A DNA stretch of 64,000 nt from Ascaphus truei (Eukaryota; Chordata; Amphibia; Anura; Ascaphidae), in NCBI GenBank assembly GCA_036426205.1, contig CM071574.1, positions 13,009,974-13,073,973 on the forward strand, given 5' to 3'. The first letter of the stretch is position 1, and each line of letters begins with the position of its first letter. The notes below the pieces were generated by a model. That model had not been told where the DNA came from. It did not search any database and saw only the letters and a program-made list of their open reading frames with translations. Positions 25,158-36,472 of the stretch are shown here, one piece after another. The position numbers and the translations under genes are program-made.

Positions 25158-25176
25158 ACCAGTAATTCATACTGAA
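25158..25176 (-). CDS. Possible 19-nt microexon of the host gene
   Basis: Between GTACAAGTGTGCAG (acceptor) and GTAAATGG (donor) on the minus strand lie 19 nt that start with two bases completing a codon, read QYELL, and leave two bases. This is exactly the phase shift needed to join the 32-nt exon at 29112-29081 to the terminal exon at 19345. Both splice signals are only moderate, and short matches of this kind occur by chance. Confidence 0.2.
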
Positions 25177-25179
25177 CTG

Positions 25180-26780
25180 CACACTTGTACCGATTCCCAA
25201 AACACACGGAAGTTTTGTTGCCATGCCAACAAAAGCATTTTCCGTGTTAGATTTTCCACAGCATCACAATGCATCAATCTCTCATTGCTCACTCTACCTG
25301 CTTTATCTAAATATGTTTCATTTGTGGCATGACAGTTTATCTGTTTCAAGTCTCGTGTATCCGCTAGACTGATAAGTGATGGGGGGGGGGGAGAGAAAAA
25401 AGAAGGTGCATTACCATAACGGCAAGATTGTCAGTGATAGAGCACTGTGATACTGTTATGCTTTATTCTTATAAGGTCAGAATGGATAGAAAATAATCTG
25501 GAATCAAGGCGGTTTTGCTCACTATTGCTGAAATAGCCCATCTTAATCAATTTTGTTTTCACTTTGACGTAGTAAGTTTAGTCCTTAAGCTTGAATATCT
25601 TCTTGAACATGAAATTATTTTTTTCTTTTTAAATCTTCGTTGCATTGCAAGCACAGTAAGATAATGTTTAGCAAAGTCGAATGCTATCTTCTGCTATTAC
25701 TTCAATATATATGGGCCCCAAAAGGAGGTTTCAGAAGCAGCCAACACAAACATTCCCTTGTCATCTACTGTACATAGGTCCCAACTTGGTTAGACATGAA
25801 ACATGGCCAGCTATGTGCCCAGTAGCTATGTGCCTGGTTGTGTGGGACCGATACATTCTAGTAGCTTACAGAAAACAGCGCTCCATAGTTGCTATGCAAC
25901 ATTCGCTCAGGATGAAAGGGGTTAAAGGGACAGCAGATATAAAATTAGAGGTCAGCGTTAGCACAAAATGAATCGCCTTCTTGTGCTTTAGAGTTGAGAA
26001 TTTTGGGGGGTATTTTATTTAGCATCTCTGCAAAATTATGTATTTTAAAAAGACTGCAGGCAGTGAAATGATTGTCAGTCATGCAAATAATCACTTACTT
26101 ACACTATATGCGTTTGATTTGGATAAAGCAAATTACCATTTGAAAATAACTCAAAAAACACTCTGGGCTAAGATCTTGCTTTATAAATCTTAGTTTGGCC
26201 ACAGTAATTCTTAACTTTTTCCCTCTCCATTTCCACTCAGCTAGGTTTCAGAGGAGCAGTATAATCTGCTAAAATGTAGCCATCAATATATTACAAATTC
26301 TACACCATGATTACAAAAAGGAAAGGCAAATATGTAAATTAATGCTACAGTATGTTCATTAATACACAATTGTTAACTTGCTAAAACCATGCACCCCACA
26401 CAATTTGCTTTCTGAGCCATCTTTCATGTCCCCATCCCTAATACACTGCAGGTCCCTCTAGCACTGAATATACAACATATAGAAAACAGAAATTCAATTA
26501 GACAAGACTTCCTGTTGCTATATACTTATTGTACATTATACCAAGATATTTAGTCCCATCATTTAAGATTCTCCAAATATTTTTTTAGAAAGATGTGACG
26601 TAAATAGGTTCATTTTGGAATGAATGTAAGACTTACAATTTGTTTATATCCTTTGCTAAACGCTATCATGGGGCAAACCCCAATTGTAGTTTAGTTGAAT
26701 AGGGCTTCAAATGTGAACCTCAGCATTTTACATACAATTAAAATAAAATAAACGTTGAACTGTGTTACTATGGCCCCTAT
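25180..26780. other. No recognisable feature
   Basis: A run of about 13 G lies at 25380-25392. No exon, RNA gene or multi-copy repeat could be supported in the rest. Confidence 0.4.
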
Positions 26781-26789
26781 TCTGTAAGG

Positions 26790-28752
26790 CAGCAGTGCGC
26801 AAAGTGGGGGGAGCGAGACTCGCTGCGGGGGGCGCAGGGTTTACAGAGGCCCTGCGCACACTTCCCGAATGCATTTAAATTAATGCCGGGGGAACTGCAG
26901 GGCCTCTGTAAACCTTTCTTAGGCTGAGGACCCGCTGCGGTCGGCGGCGTGCGTGCGGGCCACTAGCCTTTTACCTCCACAGTCTGGCTGTCCCCGCTGC
27001 CTCCTTCCGATGTGGCTCACTACGTGCTGTGACGCGTCAGCCAGCCAGAGCTGTTTTGCAGCGGTGACGCGTCACGTGGTCTCGCAGTGAGCCAATGGGG
27101 AGGGCAGGAGGGCAGCTGTCTGGAGCTACGGGAGGGAGGCTTCTGATCACTTGACTGTGCTGCCTTGGTACAAATGAACTCTACAGCACCAACAATGGGA
27201 GCCCCCCTGCTCCCTCCCAGGCCAGGGAAAGACTCTCTCCTCATTAGGCTGCTCAGCTTGTTGGCCCCGGGAGAAGAGGCAGCAGCAGAAGCACGGGGGG
27301 GAGGCGGGGCAGGGAACCCTGAGAACAGAAAGTGTGAGGGCCCCGATGGGGCCCCGCCCCCCCACATCATTGCCGCGCCCACCCGACCCGTTTTGGCCAT
27401 GTAGAGGGATAGGGGGGTTGGCCCGGTATTAAAGGGGTTGCACCCCATATGGCCACCCCCTGACCTCACCAGGGAGGCAAGGGGTTAACTGGACTGCGGT
27501 CCAGGAATGTGGTATACACATTGTCATGTCATGAAAAATGTACGTTCCCCTGTTCCCATGTTTCATTATAATCCTGTATTTTAATGTTTTAAAGTGCATT
27601 TCTGTATCTCCAGTTCTGGAGGTCGCAGAGAGTTGATATTTGGCCAATGTGTGGAGTCACTGTAGGCATTAAGAACTGGCAAATTTCGACCCACTGAGCC
27701 CACCAGAATGGATCTTATTAATATGTGTACATATTAAAGTATATATGTATGGTATTTTGGATCTGCTCTGAAAATGCAGACCATCTGCTATGCTAATAGA
27801 TCATGAAGGGCAGCCGGCTGATTGAGCCTAAGCACTGTGATCAGAAGTTAACTGCCTGATTGTTTACACTAAGTACTAATCAACCGACCAAGTACTAATC
27901 AACAGACTCTGCCACTCTAATTGTTACCTGAGGGTGGAGAATCATCAAACTGGAGTGGTTTGTAAGTGTTATGTCTACACCTACAAACAATGCAGATACT
28001 TCATTTAGTAGACTGGTTGTTGCCCCTGATTTAATTATGGGGCTACCCATAGAGTCCCAGTACACATAGGCTAATTAGCTGGGGGGCATGAGTTAATCGG
28101 TGTCTCCACGTTAGGGATTGCATACAGATAATTGTTCACTAATAGTCTGTATTCAATGTTAAGAATAGGTTTACACAGGTATATAAACTGTGTCAACCCT
28201 ACAGTTTTTAGTTCTTCTTCTGATACCATCTTGAATGTCACCGGATTGCTGGAGAATTGCTAGCTGATACTTCTCCATCCCCCAACCCTAAGTAAGTGTT
28301 ACCTTCTTGTCTGTTAATTGTACTATATTGCTGTGTTCACCTTTTTTAAGGAATAAATTATATTTTATTATATCTAAGCCTCGTTCAGTTCAACCCAGAT
28401 ATTTGGTGTTCATTATAGCTTGTCATAAGCTACCGTGACAGGCCACGCCCCCGCTCAGAAAAAAGTTTCCTGCAGACCGCGGTGCAGTGAGTTGCACGCG
28501 CCGACGGCAAGCAAGACGGCCGTGCGGACGCGTGCAGCTAGGCCTTAGCCTTACCTTGATTCAGACGCTCCTGGTGATGTATTGCCATGGCAACGCGGCA
28601 TCAAATGATGCAGCGGGGTCATGTGACATCACATTGCCATGACAACGTGACGTCGACGCCAGAACATCTGAATCAAGGTAAGAGGGGGGAGGTTCGAGGA
28701 GAGGGAGTTTCGACGGCAGGGGGGCGCAGGGGACAAATATTGCGCCCCTCTG
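26790..28752. mobile_element. hAT-like element with nested insertion
   Basis: The 8-mer CTGTAAGG occurs at 26782-26789 and again at 28753-28760, immediately outside related inverted termini: CAGCAGTGCGCAAA on the left, and CAGAGGGGCGCAAT read from the right. An 8-bp target duplication with CAG-starting TIRs is the hallmark of hAT transposons. Subtracting the LTR nested at 27400-28440 leaves about 920 bp of GC-rich, non-coding sequence, so the copy is non-autonomous. A second inverted-repeat pair near 26921 (CTTAGGCTGAGGACC) and 28559 suggests another element inside. A third pair is at 28551-28685 (CTTACCTTGATTCAGACG and its complement). Confidence 0.7.
27400..28440 (+). mobile_element. Solo LTR with 5-bp target duplication
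   Basis: The 1,041-bp segment starts TGTAGAGGGATAGGGG, ends ACCGTGACA and is flanked by GGCCA at 27395-27399 and 28441-28445. A TATA box (ATATAAACTG, 28181) and a poly(A) signal AATAAA (28352-28357) lie in the right order for an LTR read on the plus strand. No internal region or second LTR is adjacent, so this is a solo LTR left by LTR-LTR recombination. A truncated relative lies at 20268-21063. The 5-bp duplication fits Ty3-like or retroviral-type integrases (family knowledge). Confidence 0.9.
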
Positions 28753-28760
28753 CTGTAAGG

Positions 28761-29075
28761 TGTGATAAACGCAGATGACGTACTATCGCATGAAAAACCC
28801 CATTAACTTTAAGGGGATGGGCAAGGTGTGCATTGTAAGTAAGAGAAGAGGGTGGGTGTGTAAGTAGTAAGTAGTATGTGTGAAAAGTGGGTGGCAATGG
28901 AGGTTCAGAGGCGTCAGTGATCTGTGTAGGTATGGGGTGAGGAGGAAGGTGAGTGGGGAAAAGAGGGGCGAGTATGATGTGCGAGAATCAGGAGTGAATG
29001 GGCAGTGTGTAAAAGGAGGTGGGTGGCGGTCTTAGGTTTGCGTGTGAGGAGTGGGGTATCAAAGGTAAAAGGTAA
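28761..29075. other. Intron sequence, purine-rich
   Basis: This is G-rich sequence between the hAT-like element and the 32-nt exon, with GTGAG/GTAAG-rich direct repeats. No feature was recognised. Confidence 0.4.
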
Positions 29076-29080
29076 CTTAC

Positions 29081-29112
29081 ACCGGATCTGGTTTTCTCCA
29101 GGACCAATATGC
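29081..29112 (-). CDS. 32-nt internal exon of host gene
   Basis: On the minus strand a strong acceptor (TTCTAAATTCTTGTAG) and a strong donor (GTAAGTTACC) enclose 32 nt. The first base completes the codon left open by the exon at 29646-29473. The rest reads HIGPGENQIR and leaves one base. The phase match with the neighbouring exon, 360 bp upstream, is the best evidence that both belong to one gene. The protein family is not recognised. Confidence 0.6.
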
Positions 29113-29472
29113 CTACAAGAATTTAGAACGAAGATATGCTTTTAAAGCCTTTGGTAGATTGTTTAGGTGGCATTCTAACAATACAGCACGTTAGAGAATG
29201 CACCTGTAGGAAAAAAAACTAAGGGTAAGGGGTACAGGTTAGGGCAAGGGTTTAGGCCGTGGCTAATTGTCCTGGACATCACAGGAATTACATATGATTC
29301 TCAAATAAGTGAAACATAAATTCCTAGCTTTGGATCTATTAGATACCGGACGTGGTTTTCTGTGACATTTACACATAGAAATCCTTTTGAAACAAAAATA
29401 AATATCCAGAACAGCAAAATGTGCACAGTTTTCCACCCTAAAAATAGCATACATGGGGACAAAGCTACTTAC

Positions 29473-29646
29473 CGGCTTATATCTGGAAAGCGGATAGGAA
29501 AATAAAGGACCTGGCATTTTGGTCTGATGATTCGTTCTAAATCCTTGGGACGATGGTCTGGAATCATCTTCAAAAACTTGCAAATAGACGTTAGAAAAGA
29601 CTCCATGTTGAAAGCAGAGTTAAACACCACAGTATCAGCAACCAAA
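29473..29646 (-). CDS. 174-nt internal exon of host gene
   Basis: On the minus strand the acceptor CTGTATCTTTTCCAG and the donor GTAAGTAGC enclose an open 174-nt exon of phase 2/2. It contains the segments [38 protein letters not shown] and [11 protein letters not shown]. Codon use and amino-acid composition look protein-like, with no low-complexity bias. The segment is absent from every repeat copy in the window. I do not recognise the family. The start is compatible with the two bases left by the exon at 54865-54684. Confidence 0.75.
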
Positions 29647-29713
29647 CTGGAAAAGATACAGCTCAAGTTAAAAAGTGTTGTAACCATTCTTTGGATTATA
29701 AATTCAGAAGATT

Positions 29714-29880
29714 AAGGCGCATGCGCAGCGGGCCGACAAGATGGACGCCTAACACGGAGCTCCTCCGATCCCTGGGCAGGGAAATTAAAAAAAAAACAGC
29801 TGACCGCGCGTCTGGGCAGAGAGCCAAACCACCGACATCAGCTGCGGACCACCCAGGGAGATGAAGCTGAGTTTTATGGG
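29714..29880 (+). repeat. GC-rich fragment, possibly a LINE 5' end
   Basis: GGCGCATGCGCAGCGGGCC followed by GACAAGATGGACGCC and an A-rich run resembles the promoter and leader of L1-type LINEs. There is no ORF1 behind it. Weakly supported. Confidence 0.25.
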
Positions 29881-30074
29881 TTAACATGTATCATTTAGGT
29901 TATTTATAATTAGTTAGATCTTATGTGCTATTTTTGCTAAATATTTTCTGTTTGATATCTATTTGGAACACATTAATAGTTTTTCATTTGTTATTTGAGA
30001 ATATATGCAAGTTGTTTTTGTGTTGAATCAGCATTCAGCTTATTCCAGAAACAAAAGATACTTGTACCTGGACA

Positions 30075-30640
30075 CTTTAGTATATAAATAATCTCTGTAT
30101 GCCTATCAATCAACTCCTGACGAAGTCACGTTGAGACGAGACGTGGTGACGTCATCGCAATCAGACTGGAGAGAGGTGCCTTGCAATTCAGCAGCTGCAG
30201 CCGGCTAAATCCCTCGCTACTGGGGCTCTACTACATGCACAAGAAGTGCCTGTGAAGCACTGAGAGGAGCTGGGACGCTTGAGGCATTAGCTGTATGCTG
30301 CATCCATTTGATGTCCAGGTGCAATACCCCCACTGTGGATCTCTCCGTCCATGCTGTTTGACTCTCAGAGATTTCTCTCCCACACGTGTTTTTAAAGGAT
30401 CATGTAAGTGCATTTCCTTGGGATCATTGTTTTAATAAATTTGCCATATATTTATTATACAGTCAAGTGCTATGGAGTTTGTGTTTCTTTTTGTTTTTTT
30501 TATCTATATGTTCATCAGTGGGAGGCTACACCACTTGTTTTGAAGCGGCATTATACTCCTAGGATCTCATTGCTGGGTTTACTTCTCTGGACTTCTTTGC
30601 AACTGTATCAAGTTTGATCAATTGGACTTCACATTTATAT
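30075..30640 (+). mobile_element. PLE-type terminal repeat, degraded hammerhead
   Basis: A TATA-like TATATAAATA at 30081-30090 precedes, by 26 bp, a CTGACGA core at 30117. This is the same layout as the other PLE terminal repeats. The GAAACGCG half of the core has decayed to GAGACGTGG. Non-coding sequence follows to about 30640. Confidence 0.45.
30113..30155 (+). ncRNA. Degenerate hammerhead motif
   Basis: CTGACGA (30117-30123) and the extra A are intact, but GAAA is GAGA and stem I is no longer complementary beyond two pairs. Predicted inactive. Confidence 0.35.
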
Positions 30641-30689
30641 ATATATATAAAGCAGAAAATAGCCGTGTTAGTCCAGTTGCGATAGTGCA

Positions 30690-30895
30690 GAATAAATGAG
30701 TTCTTCAGTATTAGGTGATACCTTTTTTATTGGACTAACAATGTATGTCATAGGACAAGCTTTCGAGAGTTATCCTCTATTGCTGTATTAACCTGTATTG
30801 CTTGACCTGAAGAAGAGAGGATAACTCTCGAAAGCTTGTCCTATGACATAAATTGTTAGTCCAATAAAAAAGGTATCACCTAATACTGAAGAACA
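30690..30895. mobile_element. Head-to-head PLE terminal-repeat fragments
   Basis: Two arms (30690-30775 and 30812-30895) are reverse complements over about 80 bp. Each contains GATAACTCTCGAAAGCTTGTCC and GTTAGTCCAATAAAAAAGG in opposite orientations, with a 35-bp centre that belongs to the plus copy. The same head-to-head arrangement of terminal-repeat ends is seen at 36473-37440 and 51545-54005. Confidence 0.7.
30803..30841 (+). ncRNA. Hammerhead motif, family 4 (GAGAG/CTCTC stem II)
   Basis: CTGAAGA (30807-30813) is followed by an A, the perfect stem II GAGAG/CTCTC (30815-30819 and 30825-30829), GAAA (30830-30833) and AGCT as a two-base palindromic stem III. Stem I has three pairs (GAC/GTC). 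The minus-oriented arm lacks the CTGANGA half. Confidence 0.6.
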
Positions 30896-30934
30896 TATAT
30901 ACATACATACACATATATATATATATATATATGG

Positions 30935-31123
30935 GTATGCACCTTAATCCTGGCTGTGCTCAAAGCTGTGACCATGCAGCAAGCTTAAGCCTATAGGGAA
31001 CCATGTTAAAAATGGTTTTTGAAGCAAAAAGTGGCACTGCGTGCTCATTTGCATGTCATTTCCCAGAATCCCTTGCTGCAGTGGAAGTGCTGTGTGCTGG
31101 GTGATAATGGTGAAGGGCGGGGT
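30935..31123. repeat. Probable interspersed repeat before the gap
   Basis: The segment with CATTTCCCAGAATCCCTTGC and GTGCTGTGTGCTGGGTGA has the look of a dispersed frog repeat, but no second copy is in the window, so this is from general recognition only. Confidence 0.25.
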
Positions 31124-31174
31124 NNNNNNNNNNNNNNNNNNNNNNNNNNNNNNNNNNNNNNNNNNNNNNNNNNN
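31124..31174. other. Assembly gap (run of N)
   Basis: A run of 51 N lies within G-rich repeat sequence. The true size of the missing sequence is unknown. Confidence 1.
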
Positions 31175-31375
31175 TGAAGGCGGGAAGAGGGGGGTAGAGA
31201 ACCTGCCTTAGACATTGCATTTGAGTACATTATATTTCATATGATATAGTACATACATATATGAGAATACAGATAGTATAGATAGAGAGTAATAGAGTAT
31301 TATCATATTAAAATATATAATATATAGTAGATATAGAGAGATAGAGATATATTATATACATACATGTTTTATATT

Positions 31376-33266
31376 AATATCTATGCAAATCACGATTTGG
31401 CACTTAGAATAGGTAACGGGTGTTTTGACTTGGCCTGACCACCCAATCTCATATTGGCCCCTGTGGTCTAACCAGTCCCCATTACAGTGTGGTAGTGTCG
31501 GTGGTGCACCTGTTGGCTACAGGACCTCTGAGTCTCCCGCATGATGGTGGTGTATGGGGAGGACCCGTCCAGACAGGCAGCTGGAGGTAGTGTGCTGACC
31601 TCAGCAAAAAAGGAGGGCTGCGCTCGTAGTTTCCTCCTGGATATCTTAGTTAACCACCTTCTCCGCAGCTCCCAACATCTCCGGCGATCACCCGGGCCAA
31701 CGTACAAGATACAAAAAGTTGGAGCGCGAGAGAGAAAGGTGGTATTAGACAAAATCACTTTATGGGTAAAATTACAATTAGACACTTACAATCAATACAG
31801 CTGCTTCGCCGTGGGGTTCCAAGCTGTCCTCGCTACCACTGCTTCCCTCGGTAAATAAGCAAAATATGAGTTTAGCTGAACGTTTTTAAATTTTAGTTGG
31901 TAATTTTTAAGTAATTCTTAATAGGTGAAAGAGGTATGATATTTTATATATAAACTGTATAATAAAATTTCATAGCAAGTAGAGTAAGTGTTAATAGATT
32001 AGTCAATTAAAATATGCTGACTATCAGGTGATTGATTCAAGGATTAAGTATAAGCTAAGGAACATTTTATGGAAACTTACAGTAATTTGAAATAATGTTT
32101 TAAGGAGCTTTTTAAGATGTGATAATAGTGGTTTAAAATTTTAAGTTACATTACTATATGAATTGTTTATATGTATGTTATGTTGAAAGTGTATGTTTTA
32201 GTCACAGGATCACTAATTATTTATTGCGACCAGCATACACATGTGTAATGGATTAGAACGAGTAGGGGGGGTGGTGGCCTATATAGGCAGCCCGAGATGT
32301 TTTATACCTCCTGACGAAGCGCAAGATCGCGCGAAACGCGTTGAGGGGTGCTTAGATTATAGGGTACACACTCGGTCTTGGTGAGTGGTACCCCTAGCCT
32401 ACAGGGGTCTTATCCAGCCAGAGCTACAATTCCCGTTTAGTGATCTCGCGGAGAGAGCCAAGCAAGGATTTCCATTCCGGTGTGTAGCAGGGCAGAGACT
32501 TGCAGAGGACTGCGAGGGCCAGGGAGGAGTGGTAGCGAGGACAGGCTTGGAACCCCAAGCGGCCAAGCAGCTGTATTGATTGTAAGGTTCTATATGTAAT
32601 TTTACCCATTAAAGTGATTTTGTCTAATACCACCTTTTTCTCTCTGCGCTCCAAATTTTTTGTATCTAGGTTGCTGAGTCCTACCTAATCCACTGCAGCG
32701 CCTCCACCTCATCAGGGTCCCTCGGGTCACTTGGGGATGGTCCTGGCGAGGAACTCCTCTGTGGTGCTCCTCTGTACAATCACTCACACATGTACACGAG
32801 AGGGTTTGTTAATAAGAGCATCTTTATTGGACGGTGGGCCTCGCTGCCCCCACAATGGGGTGTATTAGCCCTCCATTGTCACAGCACTTCCCTTTACAAG
32901 TGTGTAGTTCTCTTAAATAGGGATTCCATCCCAGCGGGATGTCTTTACTCTGTGCCAGGTCCCTGGAAACAGCTTCTATACTAGCTACATAACATAACTC
33001 TTAACTGCTCCTCTTTACTCCTCCTCCAGCAACACACACACACAGAAACTAACTCTTAGACACAGTGCTGTGCCTTATGTACACTGGGGGTGACACAACT
33101 TGACATCACCAACCAGGGAGTCAGAGTCTGTGAACACTCCCATCCATACATAGGGCACCTCCACAGGGTGTGAGGGCAAACCTCCATAATTACTGCTGGC
33201 ATGCCCACAACTTACCAGGCCTTACTGTCAGCAGGAGAGATGACTGTAGCCATTTACATAACGACA
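31376..33266 (-). mobile_element. LTR (downstream copy) of the array, error-rich
   Basis: This segment follows 36145-38057 from end to end, including the inserted hammerhead unit. It begins on the minus strand near 33266 at a corrupted TGTAG start after a GGGGGAG polypurine tract. An AATAAA lies near 32826. Differences from the sister LTR are mostly single-base insertions and deletions. Its far end runs into degenerate TA-rich sequence beside the gap. Confidence 0.65.
32307..32346 (+). ncRNA. Hammerhead motif, stem I CCTC/GAGG (copy 1)
   Basis: CCTC, CTGACGA (32311-32317), A, GCGC/GCGC stem II, GAAA (32333-32336), ACGCGT stem III, T and GAGG follow in order. Identical in core to the copy at 37084-37123. 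Confidence 0.7.
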
Positions 33267-36038
33267 TCTCCCCCGGTGAATCCCATCGTCCTCGCTGGGA
33301 CCTAAATTTGCATACCTTCCTCCGGAAGCACTGTAACGCAAAACATAATTGTTAACATCACACAGATTGCACAATACAACAGAAAAAGACATTACAGTGA
33401 AATCCCGCCAAGCCCGCCCGACCAGCAGCCACGAACCCGCTGTATGTTCAACCCCCTATAGTAGTGACTCGGGTCAGGTTTCCTAACCTCTCTACCAACC
33501 ATGTCCAGGACCGTGACATGATAATGTCTGGCAGTGCCCCTCTCGGGCCTATAGGTCACCTTGTGTTTATGTATGTTCCTCCTATACTCCACACTTGCAT
33601 CAGGTGATCTACCGGTCCTCTGCCTTCCTTCCTGTAACTGCATCCCTATAACCAGATACATTCAATGGTTTCCCTGAGCCACACTTTCTCTGTTTCTTCT
33701 ATCTCCTCCATGAGGGGTTCAGGGACATAAGGGTACCCAACCCGTGGGAAGACTTATATCTGGCCATTATGGCCCTTTCAGCTTACTGATCCTGGTCAGA
33801 TCAGCATACCTGCTCTCCCCAGGTAGCACCCCTGACAGGGGTTCGTCCGGATCACAGGATCTGACAGTGTGTCGGGAGCCATGGGCTCTATCTCCTGTGC
33901 CTATCTTTATCCACCGATCCTGCAACCCCTATCTCGCTGCTCAGGGGTGAATTCTCCCTCGGCACCACAAAAATCGACTACATCCTCCTACGGAGAAAAC
34001 CGGTACGGTCCATCCAGGCTACATAGCCTTCAAAGAGTGGGGCCCAAACGGTGTTCTTTGAAGCGGTTGAATCCCCTGCGTCACTCTCGTCCGCATTCCC
34101 CACGAAAATACCCCCGATGTCCGTGCCGACCGCCTTGTACGGACCACCGTGATGATCCCCGGGCTTTCCTCTGGTTTGTTGGTCGAGGAGGCAACCACCG
34201 GCCTACCGCGGCCTTACCCAATTCCCCCCACCCCGAGAAATGCCCTCTGTAGCGCAACTGCGCTGTCTTCCCTAGTCCGTCTCTCCTCCCCCCCCAAAGG
34301 TACGTCCACAAGTTCTGGCTAGGCGGGGACCCCGTGGAACATGATGGGGCAGGGGGTTACCTAGGGCATGGGGTTGGTAAGGGCAGCGAGTGGGCGCCAC
34401 GGGTACGACCCGTTCCCGGCTGTCATGGATGATCCAAGGAGGATAGCTCACACCTCCTCAGTCGCGGTTTCGCCATCCAGCTCTTGGGCCCTGAGGTGAT
34501 GGGGACCTTCACACCCGATCGGAAGCGTCGCTGTTCCTTCCCGTCGTTCCGCCGTCGCCACCGGAAGTGATGTCTTCGGAACGGAAGTGCCGCTACAACT
34601 TGGGTTGGACCCCCATGCGGGATCTCTTCCTCGATGACGACATCCGGAAGCTCCGCCGTGTCTCCACGGAAGTGGTGTCTTCTCGCACGTGCGTCTTGGG
34701 CCTGGCACGGCCTTGTTTCCGCTACACCATCTACCGGAGCAGAGTAAGTAAGTGGCCTTCTCTTACCATTCCGCAGGGGTGTAGGCGTCTCTCGCCCGTC
34801 GCGCCATATCCTGGGGGAGGAGGTTACTCCGTCTCTCGGCTCGCCGATTGCGGGGACGCCCTGCTTCCAGGCTGCTACTCACGCACAGGTGGTGTCGTCC
34901 CTCCCGGTTCTTTCTGGGCCTTGAATTCACCTCCGCTAGCTCGCGGAGATCCTCATCTGAGTAGTCTCCCTTCCGACTTAGGGGTCACGATGGGGCGATA
35001 GTCTCTTTCCAGTTCGGTCGGGGAGTGACCGACCGTCTCGGTTGCTGTGCTGACCCCTTAATTAAGGCCGCGCCTTTCTCAGCTTGGTTGGGCGCGGGTC
35101 TGCGTTTCGCGCAGTTTCTCCACTAGGGTGAGGTTCTTTCGCGGCTAGTTCCCCCCTTCTCTCGGCAGCCGCCTTGCGTGCAAAATATCCTCCTTTTTGC
35201 ACGCTACCTACGCGGGCCGGAATACTTTTCTGTAGTGGCGCCGTTCGGATATCAGTCCCTGGGACAGCGGGTGGCATTCCCACAGGCAAGTTGAAAGTCA
35301 CTCCCCCTGGTTGAAATCAGGGGGAGGGTCCCATAGACTAAGCAGTTGACTCAGCACAGGGGCCGAGTATGGTCACTGTCCATGAAGGCGCAGCCATAGC
35401 TTTCACGCCATGCCCCCCATCAGGGCGGGGCTCTGCTGTTCGCGATTCCCGGCCAGCTTTGCAAGTCTGAATCAGCCAAGTTCTCTCCGGACTGGCACGC
35501 CGGTTCCTAGCAAGCGGGAGCCGCCATTTTGGATAGCTTCTTGATTTTTGTCGCCTGTCCCCCACACTGTACTACAGCTCTTTTCCCACTTGGTCCCCTT
35601 TCACAACCCTCCCCCACCCCTAGCGGTACCTGGTTCCACCCCCCAAAGTTTGTATGTTCACTCCACCCAATGCTTCACTAAAATTTCTCGTCAACGCCCG
35701 TTTCCGGCACCCTCGGTTCCTTTCTTCTGTCACAAGACAGCCGACACTCAAAACCATCACCTGCTGTGGGAGGTTCCCCCATTTCCCCAGCTGACCACTT
35801 CCATTGCCCTTTCCCCACACCGCTTCCACACGTTCTTACACGAGAGATGTAGTTAGATGATTCCCCCAGCTTCCTCATTTCAGCCCCCCACCCCGACAGT
35901 TGTTCCTTTGCTTCTCTACTTTTCTATTCCGCTCGCTCCCCCGAGCCTTTTCCCCGCACGCCCCCACAGCACTTTCCTTTTCCTTTTTCACCAGGGGTCC
36001 CTCCTTGGACTCTCCATATAGCCTATATTCCGGCGCCA
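33267..36038 (-). pseudogene. Internal region of non-autonomous LTR element, gag-like
   Basis: This lies between two LTRs on the minus strand. Just inside the upstream LTR, TGGCGCC at 36038-36032 could be the start of a tRNA-Lys-type primer-binding site. A polypurine GGGGGAG adjoins the downstream LTR at 33267. The sequence in between matches 38058-40040, where a long ORF is readable, but here the frame is broken by many one-base indels into pieces of 60-90 residues. No protease, reverse transcriptase or integrase motif is visible. At 2.8 kb it is too short for pol, so the element is non-autonomous. Many frame breaks are probably assembly errors. Confidence 0.6.
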
Positions 36039-36064
36039 TGTTGGGCTCTTCCCCCAGCACACCT

Positions 36065-36065
<1 letters not shown>

Positions 36066-36112
<47 letters not shown>
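36066..36112. repeat. (TA)n microsatellite
   Basis: Perfect TA dinucleotides near the end of the LTR. The equivalent place in the other LTR (31200-31370) is a degenerate TA-rich stretch. Confidence 0.95.
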
Positions 36113-36115
<3 letters not shown>

Positions 36116-36472
36116 CATGTTTTATATTAATATCTATTGCAATATCACGATTTGGCACTATAGAATATGTAACGGGTTTTCTGACTTGGCCTGACCCACC
36201 CAATCTCATATTGGCCCCTGTGGTCTAACCAGTCCCCATTACAGTGTGGTAGTGTCTGGTGGTGCACCTGTTGGCTACAGGACTCCTGAGTCTCCCGCAT
36301 GATGGTGTATGGGGAGGACCCGTCCAGACAGGCAGCTGAGGTAGTGTGCTGAGTCCTCAGCAAAAAAGGAGGCTGCGCTCGTCTGTTTCCTCCTGGATAT
36401 CTTAGTTAACCACCTTCTCCCGCAGCTCCCAAATCCTCCGGCGATCACCCGGGCCAACAGTCACAAGATACA

